This document shows, one piece after another, positions 1 through 7,644 of a DNA stretch of 64,000 nt. Numbering within the stretch: the first letter of the stretch is position 1; each line of letters starts with the position of its first letter. This DNA is from Salinispora arenicola (lineage in GTDB: Bacteria > Actinomycetota > Actinomycetes > Mycobacteriales > Micromonosporaceae). A program made the position numbers and the translations under genes. The notes beneath the pieces were generated by a model. That model made no database searches and was not told the DNA's origin. It saw nothing but the letters and a program-made list of their open reading frames with translations. The stretch is taken from NCBI RefSeq assembly GCF_006716065.1, contig NZ_VFOL01000001.1, positions 1,674,001 through 1,738,000 of the forward strand. The letters are read 5' to 3'.

Positions 1-13
1 AGTCCTGACCACC

Positions 14-322
14 ATGACCACCATCAACGGCTCCACCGTCCGCAAGGTCGTCATCGCCTGTGACGCCGGCATGGGCAGCAGCGCGATGCTCGCCGGCCAG
101 CTACGCCGCCAACTCGGCAAACACTCGGTGGCCGTCGAGCACACACCGGTCGACGCCATTCCCGCCGACGCCGACGTGGTGATCTGCCACCAGGGCCTCG
201 CCGAGCGGGCCCGGATCAGCGCCCCGGACACGATCATCGTGCCGATCCAGGTCTTCATCGGCGATCCGGCGGTGACCCGAGTCGTCAAGGCCGTGCAGAC
301 CGGCGGCGACCTCGATGGATGA
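14..322 (+). CDS. PTS EIIB component, mannitol type
   Basis: A 102-aa cytoplasmic phosphocarrier that should pass phosphate from EIIA to an incoming sugar alcohol at the membrane EIIC. The P-loop motif ACDAGMGSSAM at residues 15-25 holds the phosphorylated Cys16 and matches the mannitol/lactose EIIB fold. A stop codon (TGA, 6-8) of an upstream gene lies just before the ATG, so the membrane EIIC is probably encoded immediately outside the window; this is inferred. The 3' end overlaps the EIIA start by 8 bp, which suggests translational coupling. Confidence 0.88.
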   Translation: MTTINGSTVRKVVIACDAGMGSSAMLAGQLRRQLGKHSVAVEHTPVDAIPADADVVICHQGLAERARISAPDTIIVPIQVFIGDPAVTRVVKAVQTGGDLDG

Positions 323-755
323 CCGCCTGCTGGCGCCAGAGGCCGTCCGGCTCGACGAACACGCCGCCAACCGCGACGACGCGATCCGTCGCTGCGGCGG
401 CGTGCTCGTCGAGATCGGCGCCGTTGATCCGGCGTACGTGACGGCGATGCTGGACCGGGAGCAGTCGATCTCCACCTACGTGGGCGCGGGGGTGGCGATC
501 CCGCACGGCACGACCGCCGGCAAGGCGGCCATCCGCCGCGACGCCCTCGCCGTCGTCCGCTTCCCCGCCGGCGTCGACTGGGGCGGCAACCACGTCACCA
601 CCTGCGTGACGATCGCCGCCCAAGGCGACGGGCACATCGAACTCCTCGCCGACCTCGCCGAGCTGCTCCTGGACTCCGAACGAGCCCGTGCGCTCCACGA
701 GGCAGCCGACCCCGATGACGTGCGGCGGCTGCTGTTGTCCTCCGCCCCCAACTGA
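315..755 (+). CDS. PTS EIIA component, mannitol/fructose type
   Basis: A 146-aa EIIA domain protein, the usual length for a free-standing mannitol/fructose EIIA. It takes phosphate from HPr and gives it to EIIB. The active-site motif GVAIPHGT contains His64, the expected phosphorylated residue. The ATG lies inside the end of the EIIB gene (ATGGATGA overlap). The dehydrogenase, HPr and EI that follow form a near-complete PTS operon. Substrate cannot be read from the sequence; a polyol is favoured because of the family and the neighbouring dehydrogenase. Confidence 0.88.
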   Translation: MDDRLLAPEAVRLDEHAANRDDAIRRCGGVLVEIGAVDPAYVTAMLDREQSISTYVGAGVAIPHGTTAGKAAIRRDALAVVRFPAGVDWGGNHVTTCVTIAAQGDGHIELLADLAELLLDSERARALHEAADPDDVRRLLLSSAPN

Positions 756-782
756 CCAGCACACTCGAGAGGAACTCGCACC

Positions 783-1823
783 ATGAAGGTCGTACGCTTC
801 CACGCTCCCGGTGACGTCCGGATCGAGGACGCCCCCGAGCCCACTCCCGGGCGGGGAGAGGTGAAGCTTCGCGTCCGTAACTGTTCCACCTGCGGGACCG
901 ATGTGAAGATCTCCCGGTTCGGCCACCATCACATCGTGCCGCCCCGCGTGATGGGGCACGAGATCGCCGGCGAGGTGGTGGAGGTCGGCGCCGCAGTGGA
1001 CGGCTGGTCGCCCGGCGACCGGGTCCAGGTCATCGCCGCCATTCCCTGCGGGCAGTGCGGCGAGTGCCAGCAGGGTCGCCGGACGGTCTGCCCCAACCAG
1101 GAGTCGATGGGCTACCACTACGACGGTGGGTTCGCCGAGTATCTCGTGGTGCCGAGCAAAGTGCTCGCCGTCGACGGGCTCAACCGTATCCCGGACGGGG
1201 TCAGCTACGCCGAAGCGTCGGTCGCCGAACCGCTGGCGTGCGTCCTCAACGGGCAGAACCTCGCTCAGGTCGGTGCCGGGGACGACGTGGTGGTGATCGG
1301 CTCCGGCCCGATCGGCTGTCTGCACGTACGGCTGGCCCGGGCCCGGGGTGCCAGGAATGTGGTCCTGGTCGACCTCAACCAGGACCGGCTCAGTCAGGCC
1401 GCGGCGCTGGTCGCGCCAGACGCGACGATCTGCGCGGCCGACACCGACCCGGTCGACGCCGTGCTCAAGTTCACCAACGGGCGCGGCGCCGACGTCATCA
1501 TCACCGCCGCGGCCTCCGGCGCCGCTCAGGAACAGGCCGTCCAGATGGCCGCCCGGCAGGGCCGGATCAGCCTCTTCGGTGGGCTGCCGAAGGACCGGCC
1601 AGTCATCGGCCTGGACGCCAACCTGGTGCACTACCGGGAGCTGACGCTGGTCGGCGCGAACGGGTCGAGCCCCGCCCACAACGCCGAGGCGCTGCGCCTC
1701 ATCGCCTCCGGTGAGGTGCCGGTCGCCGACCTCATTACCCACCGGTTGCCGCTGGACGGCGCCATCGACGCCTTCGAACTGGTCGCCACCGGTGAGGCGA
1801 TCAAGGTGACGATCGAGCCCTGA
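783..1823 (+). CDS. zinc-dependent sugar-alcohol (polyol) dehydrogenase, MDR family
   Basis: A 346-aa medium-chain dehydrogenase/reductase of the sorbitol/threonine dehydrogenase group. Catalytic zinc ligands are visible as Cys37 (CGTD) and His59-Glu60 (GHE). The structural zinc loop has Cys88, 91, 94 and 102. A Rossmann glycine motif (VVVIGSGPIG) begins near residue 165 and is followed by an acidic VLVD, which favours NAD(H). It sits between EIIA and HPr, so it probably oxidises the phosphorylated polyol delivered by the PTS. AGAGGA precedes the ATG. The exact substrate (for example mannitol-1-P or galactitol-1-P) is not determinable. Confidence 0.85.
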   Translation: MKVVRFHAPGDVRIEDAPEPTPGRGEVKLRVRNCSTCGTDVKISRFGHHHIVPPRVMGHEIAGEVVEVGAAVDGWSPGDRVQVIAAIPCGQCGECQQGRRTVCPNQESMGYHYDGGFAEYLVVPSKVLAVDGLNRIPDGVSYAEASVAEPLACVLNGQNLAQVGAGDDVVVIGSGPIGCLHVRLARARGARNVVLVDLNQDRLSQAAALVAPDATICAADTDPVDAVLKFTNGRGADVIITAAASGAAQEQAVQMAARQGRISLFGGLPKDRPVIGLDANLVHYRELTLVGANGSSPAHNAEALRLIASGEVPVADLITHRLPLDGAIDAFELVATGEAIKVTIEP

Positions 1824-1860
1824 CCCCCGCGCGCCTGCCGTCCCCAGAAGGGAGCCCGCA

Positions 1861-2151
1861 ATGCCCACCCGTACCGTTACGGTCGGTGCGACCAGTGGCC
1901 TGCACGCCCGGCCCGCCGCCCTGTTCGTCGCTGCCGCCGCGGCTCAATCTGTCCCGGTGACCATCCGGACCAGCGACAAGCCTCCCGTCCCTGCCCGCAG
2001 CCTGCTGTCCGTGCTGGCCCTGGGCGCCAAGCACGGCACCGAGGTCACCCTCGAAGCTGACGGTCCCACGGCCGACGCCGCCCTCGACGCGCTCGCCACG
2101 CTGCTCGCCCGTGACCTCGACTCCGATGACGAGTCACCGGACCATGGCTGA
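1861..2151 (+). CDS. ptsH: phosphocarrier protein HPr
   Basis: A 96-aa HPr. The motif GLHARPAA places the phosphorylated histidine at residue 15, exactly as in the family. The second signature (PARSLLSVLALGAKHG) carries Ser47, the position equivalent to the regulatory serine of Firmicutes HPr; whether it is used here is unknown. AGAAGGGAG precedes the ATG. Its stop overlaps the EI start by 8 bp. Being encoded with its own EI, EIIA and EIIB, it may be dedicated to this system or serve as the general HPr of the cell. Confidence 0.93.
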   Translation: MPTRTVTVGATSGLHARPAALFVAAAAAQSVPVTIRTSDKPPVPARSLLSVLALGAKHGTEVTLEADGPTADAALDALATLLARDLDSDDESPDHG

Positions 2152-3769
2152 GCTACTGCGTGGCATCGGCGTCAGCCCGGGGAGCGCAGCCGGCCCGGCG
2201 TACCGGATGAGCCCACCACCACCACCGCCCGAGCCGGTCGCAGTGGTTGATCCGGACGCCGAGGTCGACCGGGCGGTGGCCGCGCTGAGTACCGTGGCCG
2301 CGGACCTGACTCGCCGTGCCGAGGGTGCGGCAGCCCGGGCGGCGGCCGATGTTCTGCGGGCACAGGCGATGATGGCGCAGGATCCGGAGCTGTCGGCCGC
2401 TGTGGTTGCGCAGGTGCGGGCCGGGGCCAGCGCACCGGTCGCCGTCGACCGGGCGCTGGCCGTGCACCGGGAGGCGTTCCTGGCCGCAGGGGGCTATCTC
2501 GCCGAGCGCGTCACCGATCTGGACGATATTCGGGACCGGGTCGTCGCCGCCTGCCTGGGGCTGCCGCCACCCGGTATCCCCGATCCGGGCCACCCGTTTG
2601 TGCTGATCGCCCGTGACCTCGCGCCGGCGGACACCGCCGGCCTGGATCCGGAGCAGGTGCTGGCGCTGGTCACCGAGGACGGTGGGCCGACCAGCCACAC
2701 CGCGATTCTGGCCCGAGCCGCTGGCCTACCGGCTGTGGTCCGGTGCCCCGGTGCGATGGCCGTTGCCGACGGGGTCGAGGTCACCGTCGACGGCTCGACC
2801 GGGCAGGTCGCGGTGGGCGTGGATCACGACACCGTCATCGCCACCCGGGTCTCCGAGCAGCGGCGTCGGCGACGACTCGCCACGACGCGGGGGCCCGGCC
2901 GCACCGCCGACGGCCACCCCGTGGCCCTGTACGGCAACATCGGCTCGGCTGAGGATGTGGACGGTGAGCTGGAAGGCGTCGGCCTGTTCCGGACCGAACT
3001 GCTCTACCTGCATCGCACCGATCCGCCCGGACGCGACGAGCAGGTAGCCGCCTACGCCGAGGTCTTCGCCGCGCTCCCCGGGCGCAGAGTCATCGTGCGG
3101 ACCCTCGACGCCGGTGCCGACAAGCCCCTGCCCTTCCTCGCGGCCGGTGAGGAACCGAACCCGGCGCTGGGCGTACGCGGCCTGCGGTTGGCCCGGCGGC
3201 GGGCGGACGTGCTCCATCTCCAGCTCGAGGCGATCGCACAGGCGGCCAGGGACACGGCAGCCGAGGTGTGGGTGATGGCGCCGATGGTGGCGACGGTCGC
3301 GGAGGCCGCCTGGTTCGTCGCCGCCTGCCGGGACGCCGGCCTTCCCACAGCGGGAGCGATGGTCGAGGTGCCGGCGGCAGCCCTGCGGGCCCGCTCGTTG
3401 CTGTCGGTGGTGGATTTCCTCAGCATCGGCACCAACGACCTGAGCCAGTACACCTTCGCCGCCGACCGGCAGTGTGGCGACCTGGCCGACCTGCTCGACC
3501 CGGCACAGCCCGCGTTGCTCGAACTCATCTCCGGCTGTGCCGCCGCCGGCATGGCCGCCGGCAAACCGGTCGGTGTCTGTGGCGAGGCCGCGGCCGACCC
3601 GAGGATCGCGCCGGTGCTCGTCGGCCTTGGCGTGACCAGCCTGTCCATGGCCCCACGGGCAGTGCCCGAGGTGCGGGAGGCGCTCGCCGCCCACACACTC
3701 GCCGACTGTCGGCAACTCGCCGCCGAGGCGTTGTCCGCGGCCGGCACCGCACCGCTCACCGTCCCCTGA
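2144..3769 (+). CDS. ptsI: PTS enzyme I (phosphoenolpyruvate-protein phosphotransferase)
   Basis: A 541-aa enzyme I that phosphorylates HPr from PEP. The swivelling-domain motif GGPTSHTAI contains active His185. The PEP-binding barrel shows the FLSIGTNDLSQYT signature and the catalytic Cys479 (GVCGEA). I chose the ATG at 2144 because the protein then starts MAELLRGIGVSPG, the usual EI N-terminus, and overlaps HPr by 8 bp. An in-frame GTG at 2111 would add 11 residues lying inside HPr. Length is slightly short of the 560-575 aa typical of EI. It is the last gene of the PTS operon. Confidence 0.93.
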   Translation: MAELLRGIGVSPGSAAGPAYRMSPPPPPPEPVAVVDPDAEVDRAVAALSTVAADLTRRAEGAAARAAADVLRAQAMMAQDPELSAAVVAQVRAGASAPVAVDRALAVHREAFLAAGGYLAERVTDLDDIRDRVVAACLGLPPPGIPDPGHPFVLIARDLAPADTAGLDPEQVLALVTEDGGPTSHTAILARAAGLPAVVRCPGAMAVADGVEVTVDGSTGQVAVGVDHDTVIATRVSEQRRRRRLATTRGPGRTADGHPVALYGNIGSAEDVDGELEGVGLFRTELLYLHRTDPPGRDEQVAAYAEVFAALPGRRVIVRTLDAGADKPLPFLAAGEEPNPALGVRGLRLARRRADVLHLQLEAIAQAARDTAAEVWVMAPMVATVAEAAWFVAACRDAGLPTAGAMVEVPAAALRARSLLSVVDFLSIGTNDLSQYTFAADRQCGDLADLLDPAQPALLELISGCAAAGMAAGKPVGVCGEAAADPRIAPVLVGLGVTSLSMAPRAVPEVREALAAHTLADCRQLAAEALSAAGTAPLTVP

Positions 3770-3888
3770 GCCGACACGGCGGTGGGTCGCCCGAGCGCTG
3801 TCGGGTGTCCCGCCGCCGGCCGGCAGCGTCGCGCGCCGGAGCCGTCCCGGTGATGCGGTCCGCTGCACCTTGTGGATTCGGAGCGCAC

Positions 3889-6800
3889 GTGTCAACGACA
3901 CTTGATCATCGGCTTCGTGTCTCGGTCCTGGGCTCCGTGCGGGCCTGGCTCGGCGAACACGAGCTGCCCCTCGGACCGGCCCGGCAGCGGGCACTCTTCG
4001 CGGTGCTGGCAGCCGCCGCCGGCCGTCCCGTCGGCCGCGACGAGCTGATCGAGGGAATCTGGGGCACCTCGCCGCCGGCTACCGCGGCCGGCAGTGTCTA
4101 CACCTACGTCTCCGGGCTTCGGCGTAGTCTGGCGACGCCGGGCCTACCCCGATCGAGTCACCACCTCCTCACCTCCGGCCCGTCGGGCTACGCCCTGCGG
4201 CTGTCCCCCGAGGACCTGGACAGCGAACGCTTTCTGGCTTTCTGCCACCAGGCTCAGGAACTGCGGGAGGCCGATCCACAGGCTGCGGCCACCCGCTGGG
4301 ACGAGGCACTGGCGTTGTGGCACGGGGAGGCGTACGCCGGAGTCTCCGGTCCCCGGATCGAGACGGAACGTACCCGGCTGGCCGAGCGTCGCCTCACCGC
4401 GACCGAACAGCGGGCACGACTGGGCCTGCACCTCGGCGACGACGACCTGCTGGCCACACTGTCCGGCCTGGTGCACGAGAACCCGCTGCACGAGCCCCTG
4501 TACGAGCTGCTGATGCTCGCCCTGCACCGGATCGGCCGCCGTACCGCGGCGATCGAGGTGTTCCGGGCCGCTCGGCACACCCTCCTCGCCGAGCTCGGTG
4601 TCGGGCCCGGCCCGGCGCTGACCGAGTTGCACCGACGGCTACTGGCCGAGCCGGCCGCCCCCGCCATCCCCGCCACCCGTCCCACACCACCGATCCTGCC
4701 ATCAGAGATCAGCAGCGCGGCGTGCGACGGTCAGGCGCGGGTGCTGGCGGGGCGCGACGACGAACTGACGATGCTGCGCGTCCTGGTTCGGGCGGTCGTA
4801 GCGGGCCACGGAACCGCGCTGTGGATCGAGGGTGAGCCGGGCATCGGCAAGACGGAACTACTCACCGCCGCCATCGCCGACGCGAACGGCCTGGGCTGCC
4901 AGATCGCGTGGGGCGCCGCCGACGAACTGGACCAGGACGCCCCGCTGCAGGTGATCTGGCGGGCCCTGGGCGTGCGGGCGACCTCGGAGTGGCATCGGCC
5001 CCCGAACCCGGCGGCCGCCGCGGAACGCCTGCTCGCACACGTGCGGGCGAGCTGCGAGACCGGGCCCCTTGTGCTCGTCGTCGACAACTTTCAGTGGGTG
5101 GACGAGGTCAGCTGCCTGCTCTGGGACCGGCTGATCGCCGCCACGCGACGCATGCCGCTGCTGCTTGTCGCGGCGACCCGACTCGGGCCGTACGGCCACG
5201 CACTAGCCCAGCTACGCCGCAGCGTCCAGGCCCGGGAGGGCCACGCACTGCGTCTGCGTACGCTGCCGCCAGCAGCGATCGAGCAGTTGGTGGCCCAGCT
5301 GGTCGGGGCTCCGGTGGGGCCGTACCTGGCGGCGGTCGTGCCGCGGCTGGGAGGAAACCCGCTCGGTGCCCGTGAGGTGATCACGGCCTTGGTTCGTCGT
5401 GGGGCCGTGCGGATCAGTGACGGGTGTGCCGACATCGACACGTCCGTGCCAGTGGAGGCTCCCCGCTCACTGCTGGTCGCGATCCGGGCCATCGTGGACC
5501 TTCTCTCACCCGCCACCCAGGAGGTCCTACGAACGGCGGCGCTACTCGGCCCGGAGTTCAGCGGCGACGACATCGTCGCGGTCACCGGACGGTCACCAGT
5601 CGACCTGGTGGCAAACCTGGAGGAGGCACTCGCTGCCCACATCGTCGTGGAAGCGGGTAGCGTGCTCGCCTTTCGTCACCCACTCGTGCGGCGAATGCTC
5701 TACGAGGGTATCCCGGCGCCGGCGCGAGCGGCGTTGCACCGGCACACGGCCGAGGTGCTGCACCGTGGCGGCGGTTCGGCGACCCGGGTGGCCGAGCAAC
5801 TCGCCGCCGGTGAGCCCCCGGTCGACGAGTGGATGGTGTCCTGGCTCGTCGAGCGGCACGCCGAGGTGACGAAGCGGGCGCCGCAGGTCGCCGGCCACCT
5901 GCTGCGGCGGGTGCTCGACACGGATGTACCCAGCACGACACAGCGCGCGGTGTTGCTCATCGCCCTGGTCAGACTGGACTTTCGGCACCAGCGATGGTCG
6001 ATGGCCGAGGCGCGCGAGGCCGCCGGACTGGCCCGGGATCCGGCCGATCGTGCGGAGATGCGTCACCTGCTCGCCACCATGGCCTTCCGTCGTGGCGACG
6101 CCGTGGCCGCGACCAGCCTGCTCGAGGCGTCGCTGCGCGATCCCGAGGCGCCCGAGCTCTGGCGGACGAGCCACCATGTGCTGCTGGCCACCTTTCGGCG
6201 GGGCAGCCTCGACGATCTCGACAGTGCCGATCGGACGGCCGGGTGCACCCACAGCGAGGCAGTCGCGGCGGGACAGCCGTACGAGGCCGCGTTCGCGTTG
6301 CAGACCGTGTGGCTGACCAACTCGATCCGGCGCGACCACGAACGTGCGCTGGAGTACGTCGACCGAGCGTTGGACACCGTTCGGGGCCGTCGGGCGTGCG
6401 TGGGCATGTACCTTGACCTGCTCGACAACCGGACGTTCACCCTGCAGAACCTCGACCGGCTCGACGAGGCCGAACGGACCCTGCGTGAGGCGGCGCTCGT
6501 CGCCATCCGACACCGGCTTCCACACGGCCTACCGGTGGCCACGGCGGTCCAGCACTACTGGCTTGGCCGCTGGGACGACGCCCTGACAACGCTCAGCGCG
6601 GTCAGGGCGGTCGCCGATGACAATCCCGGCATCACGTTCCTGGGAAACCGCGAACCGGGTGCCGTCACCATGCTGCTGCACGGCGTCGCCGCGCTGATCG
6701 CCGCACACCACGACGACGCTGGCCTGGTCGCCGAGCACCTGGCGGCGGTGCACGCGCTGCCCGCCACCGATGCCGAGCGGGCGAGTAGCGACTTCCTGCT

Positions 6801-7344
6801 GGTTGCCCGTTCGTTGGTCGCCGAGCAGCAGGGCCGGGCCGACGAGGCACTCGACGTCCTCGCCCCCCTGCTGGCACCGTCGTACGCGCCGATGATGCTG
6901 CGTCACCAGTGGCTTCCGGGCGTGGTGCGGCTCGCCCTCGACCAGCGCCGTACCGACGTCGTCGAATGGGCGGTGGAGATCTGCGCGGGTGAGGCGAACA
7001 AGGAGGTCCGGCCCGCTCGGGCAGATGCCGCCGCCCAGCGTTGTCGGGCGCTGATCACGGGGGATCCGGAACCCGCCCTGGCTGCGGCGGCACGCTACCG
7101 CAGGGTGGGTCGGGCGCCGGAACTGGCGGCGGCGCTCGAGGACGCGGCGGTGCTGCTCGCCGCCGATCGTCGCCCGCACGAGGCGATCCGGGTGTGCAGC
7201 GAGGCGGTATCGCTGTATTCGGCGCTCGGCGCCCGGTGGGATCTGCGCCGGATCCGCCGCCGGCTCGCTGAGTTCGGGGTGGATCGGTCCCGCGAAGCGG
7301 TGTCCGTGGATCGGCGGTCCGTCGCTGTCCTCAGTGCAGGGTGA
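3889..7344 (+). CDS. SARP/AfsR-type transcriptional regulator with ATPase and TPR regions
   Basis: About 1151 aa. The N-terminus has an OmpR-like winged helix (about residues 10-100), then a BTAD helical domain (about 105-250), the hallmark of SARP activators. A STAND-type ATPase follows, with Walker A GEPGIGKT near residue 315 and Walker B LVLVVDNFQW near 395. The C-terminal 500 residues are alpha-helical and TPR-like. There is no C-terminal LuxR domain. GTG 3889 is preferred because GGAG lies 6 nt upstream; ATG 3853 is an alternative. It converges with the ESX operon and overlaps its last gene by 14 bp. Targets are unknown; SARPs usually activate antibiotic clusters, and none is visible here. 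Confidence 0.85.
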   Translation: MSTTLDHRLRVSVLGSVRAWLGEHELPLGPARQRALFAVLAAAAGRPVGRDELIEGIWGTSPPATAAGSVYTYVSGLRRSLATPGLPRSSHHLLTSGPSGYALRLSPEDLDSERFLAFCHQAQELREADPQAAATRWDEALALWHGEAYAGVSGPRIETERTRLAERRLTATEQRARLGLHLGDDDLLATLSGLVHENPLHEPLYELLMLALHRIGRRTAAIEVFRAARHTLLAELGVGPGPALTELHRRLLAEPAAPAIPATRPTPPILPSEISSAACDGQARVLAGRDDELTMLRVLVRAVVAGHGTALWIEGEPGIGKTELLTAAIADANGLGCQIAWGAADELDQDAPLQVIWRALGVRATSEWHRPPNPAAAAERLLAHVRASCETGPLVLVVDNFQWVDEVSCLLWDRLIAATRRMPLLLVAATRLGPYGHALAQLRRSVQAREGHALRLRTLPPAAIEQLVAQLVGAPVGPYLAAVVPRLGGNPLGAREVITALVRRGAVRISDGCADIDTSVPVEAPRSLLVAIRAIVDLLSPATQEVLRTAALLGPEFSGDDIVAVTGRSPVDLVANLEEALAAHIVVEAGSVLAFRHPLVRRMLYEGIPAPARAALHRHTAEVLHRGGGSATRVAEQLAAGEPPVDEWMVSWLVERHAEVTKRAPQVAGHLLRRVLDTDVPSTTQRAVLLIALVRLDFRHQRWSMAEAREAAGLARDPADRAEMRHLLATMAFRRGDAVAATSLLEASLRDPEAPELWRTSHHVLLATFRRGSLDDLDSADRTAGCTHSEAVAAGQPYEAAFALQTVWLTNSIRRDHERALEYVDRALDTVRGRRACVGMYLDLLDNRTFTLQNLDRLDEAERTLREAALVAIRHRLPHGLPVATAVQHYWLGRWDDALTTLSAVRAVADDNPGITFLGNREPGAVTMLLHGVAALIAAHHDDAGLVAEHLAAVHALPATDAERASSDFLLVARSLVAEQQGRADEALDVLAPLLAPSYAPMMLRHQWLPGVVRLALDQRRTDVVEWAVEICAGEANKEVRPARADAAAQRCRALITGDPEPALAAAARYRRVGRAPELAAALEDAAVLLAADRRPHEAIRVCSEAVSLYSALGARWDLRRIRRRLAEFGVDRSREAVSVDRRSVAVLSAG

Positions 7345-7630
7345 CCTCAATCGGCCCCATTTTCTGCTCAGCGAGCTTGCTGGCCTTGTCGGCCGCCGCC
7401 CGTATCGCCTCCGTGATCGCGTTTTGCAGGGCCTGCGCGTCACGATCGTCGAAGACGCTCGGGTTGACTCGGACGGCAAGGACCTTGCCGAGCCCGCCGG
7501 CCAGCACCGTCACCGTCCTGTCGTGGGAGCGCCCGGTCACGACCGCCTTCTCGAGGTCGGTCTGGGCGTCGCGCATCTGCTGCTCGAACGCGCGGGCATG
7601 GTCCAGGAACTGGTGGACTTCCGGCTGCAT
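7331..7630 (-). CDS. YbaB/EbfC-family small protein of the ESX operon
   Basis: 99 aa. An N-terminal coiled-coil-like helix is followed by a beta-strand pair (VTVLAGGLGKVLAVRVNPSVF) and a long C-terminal helix, the YbaB/EbfC plan. Family members are nucleoid-associated DNA-binding dimers, and divergent versions are common beside actinobacterial ESX genes. The start is fixed by GGAGGAG upstream of the ATG at 7630; longer upstream frames lie inside the EccA-like gene. It is the last gene of the minus-strand ESX operon. A second YbaB-like gene begins the divergent operon at 26341. Its role in secretion is unknown; regulatory or chaperone-like functions are both possible. Confidence 0.7.
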   Translation of the reverse strand: MQPEVHQFLDHARAFEQQMRDAQTDLEKAVVTGRSHDRTVTVLAGGLGKVLAVRVNPSVFDDRDAQALQNAITEAIRAAADKASKLAEQKMGPIEVTLH

Positions 7631-7644
7631 GAGGTCTCCTCCGT

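Noticed and set aside
285..1868. Long antisense open frame (527 aa) under the PTS genes
   Set aside because: Low-complexity Gly/Asp/Arg composition typical of the reverse frame of high-GC genes; the sense strand has well-conserved EIIA and dehydrogenase.
2111..2143. Upstream GTG start for EI
   Set aside because: The extra residues lie inside HPr; ATG 2144 gives the canonical EI N-terminus.
3770..3888. Terminator after the PTS operon
   Set aside because: Only weak CGGCGG/CCGCCG pairing with a long loop; not convincing.
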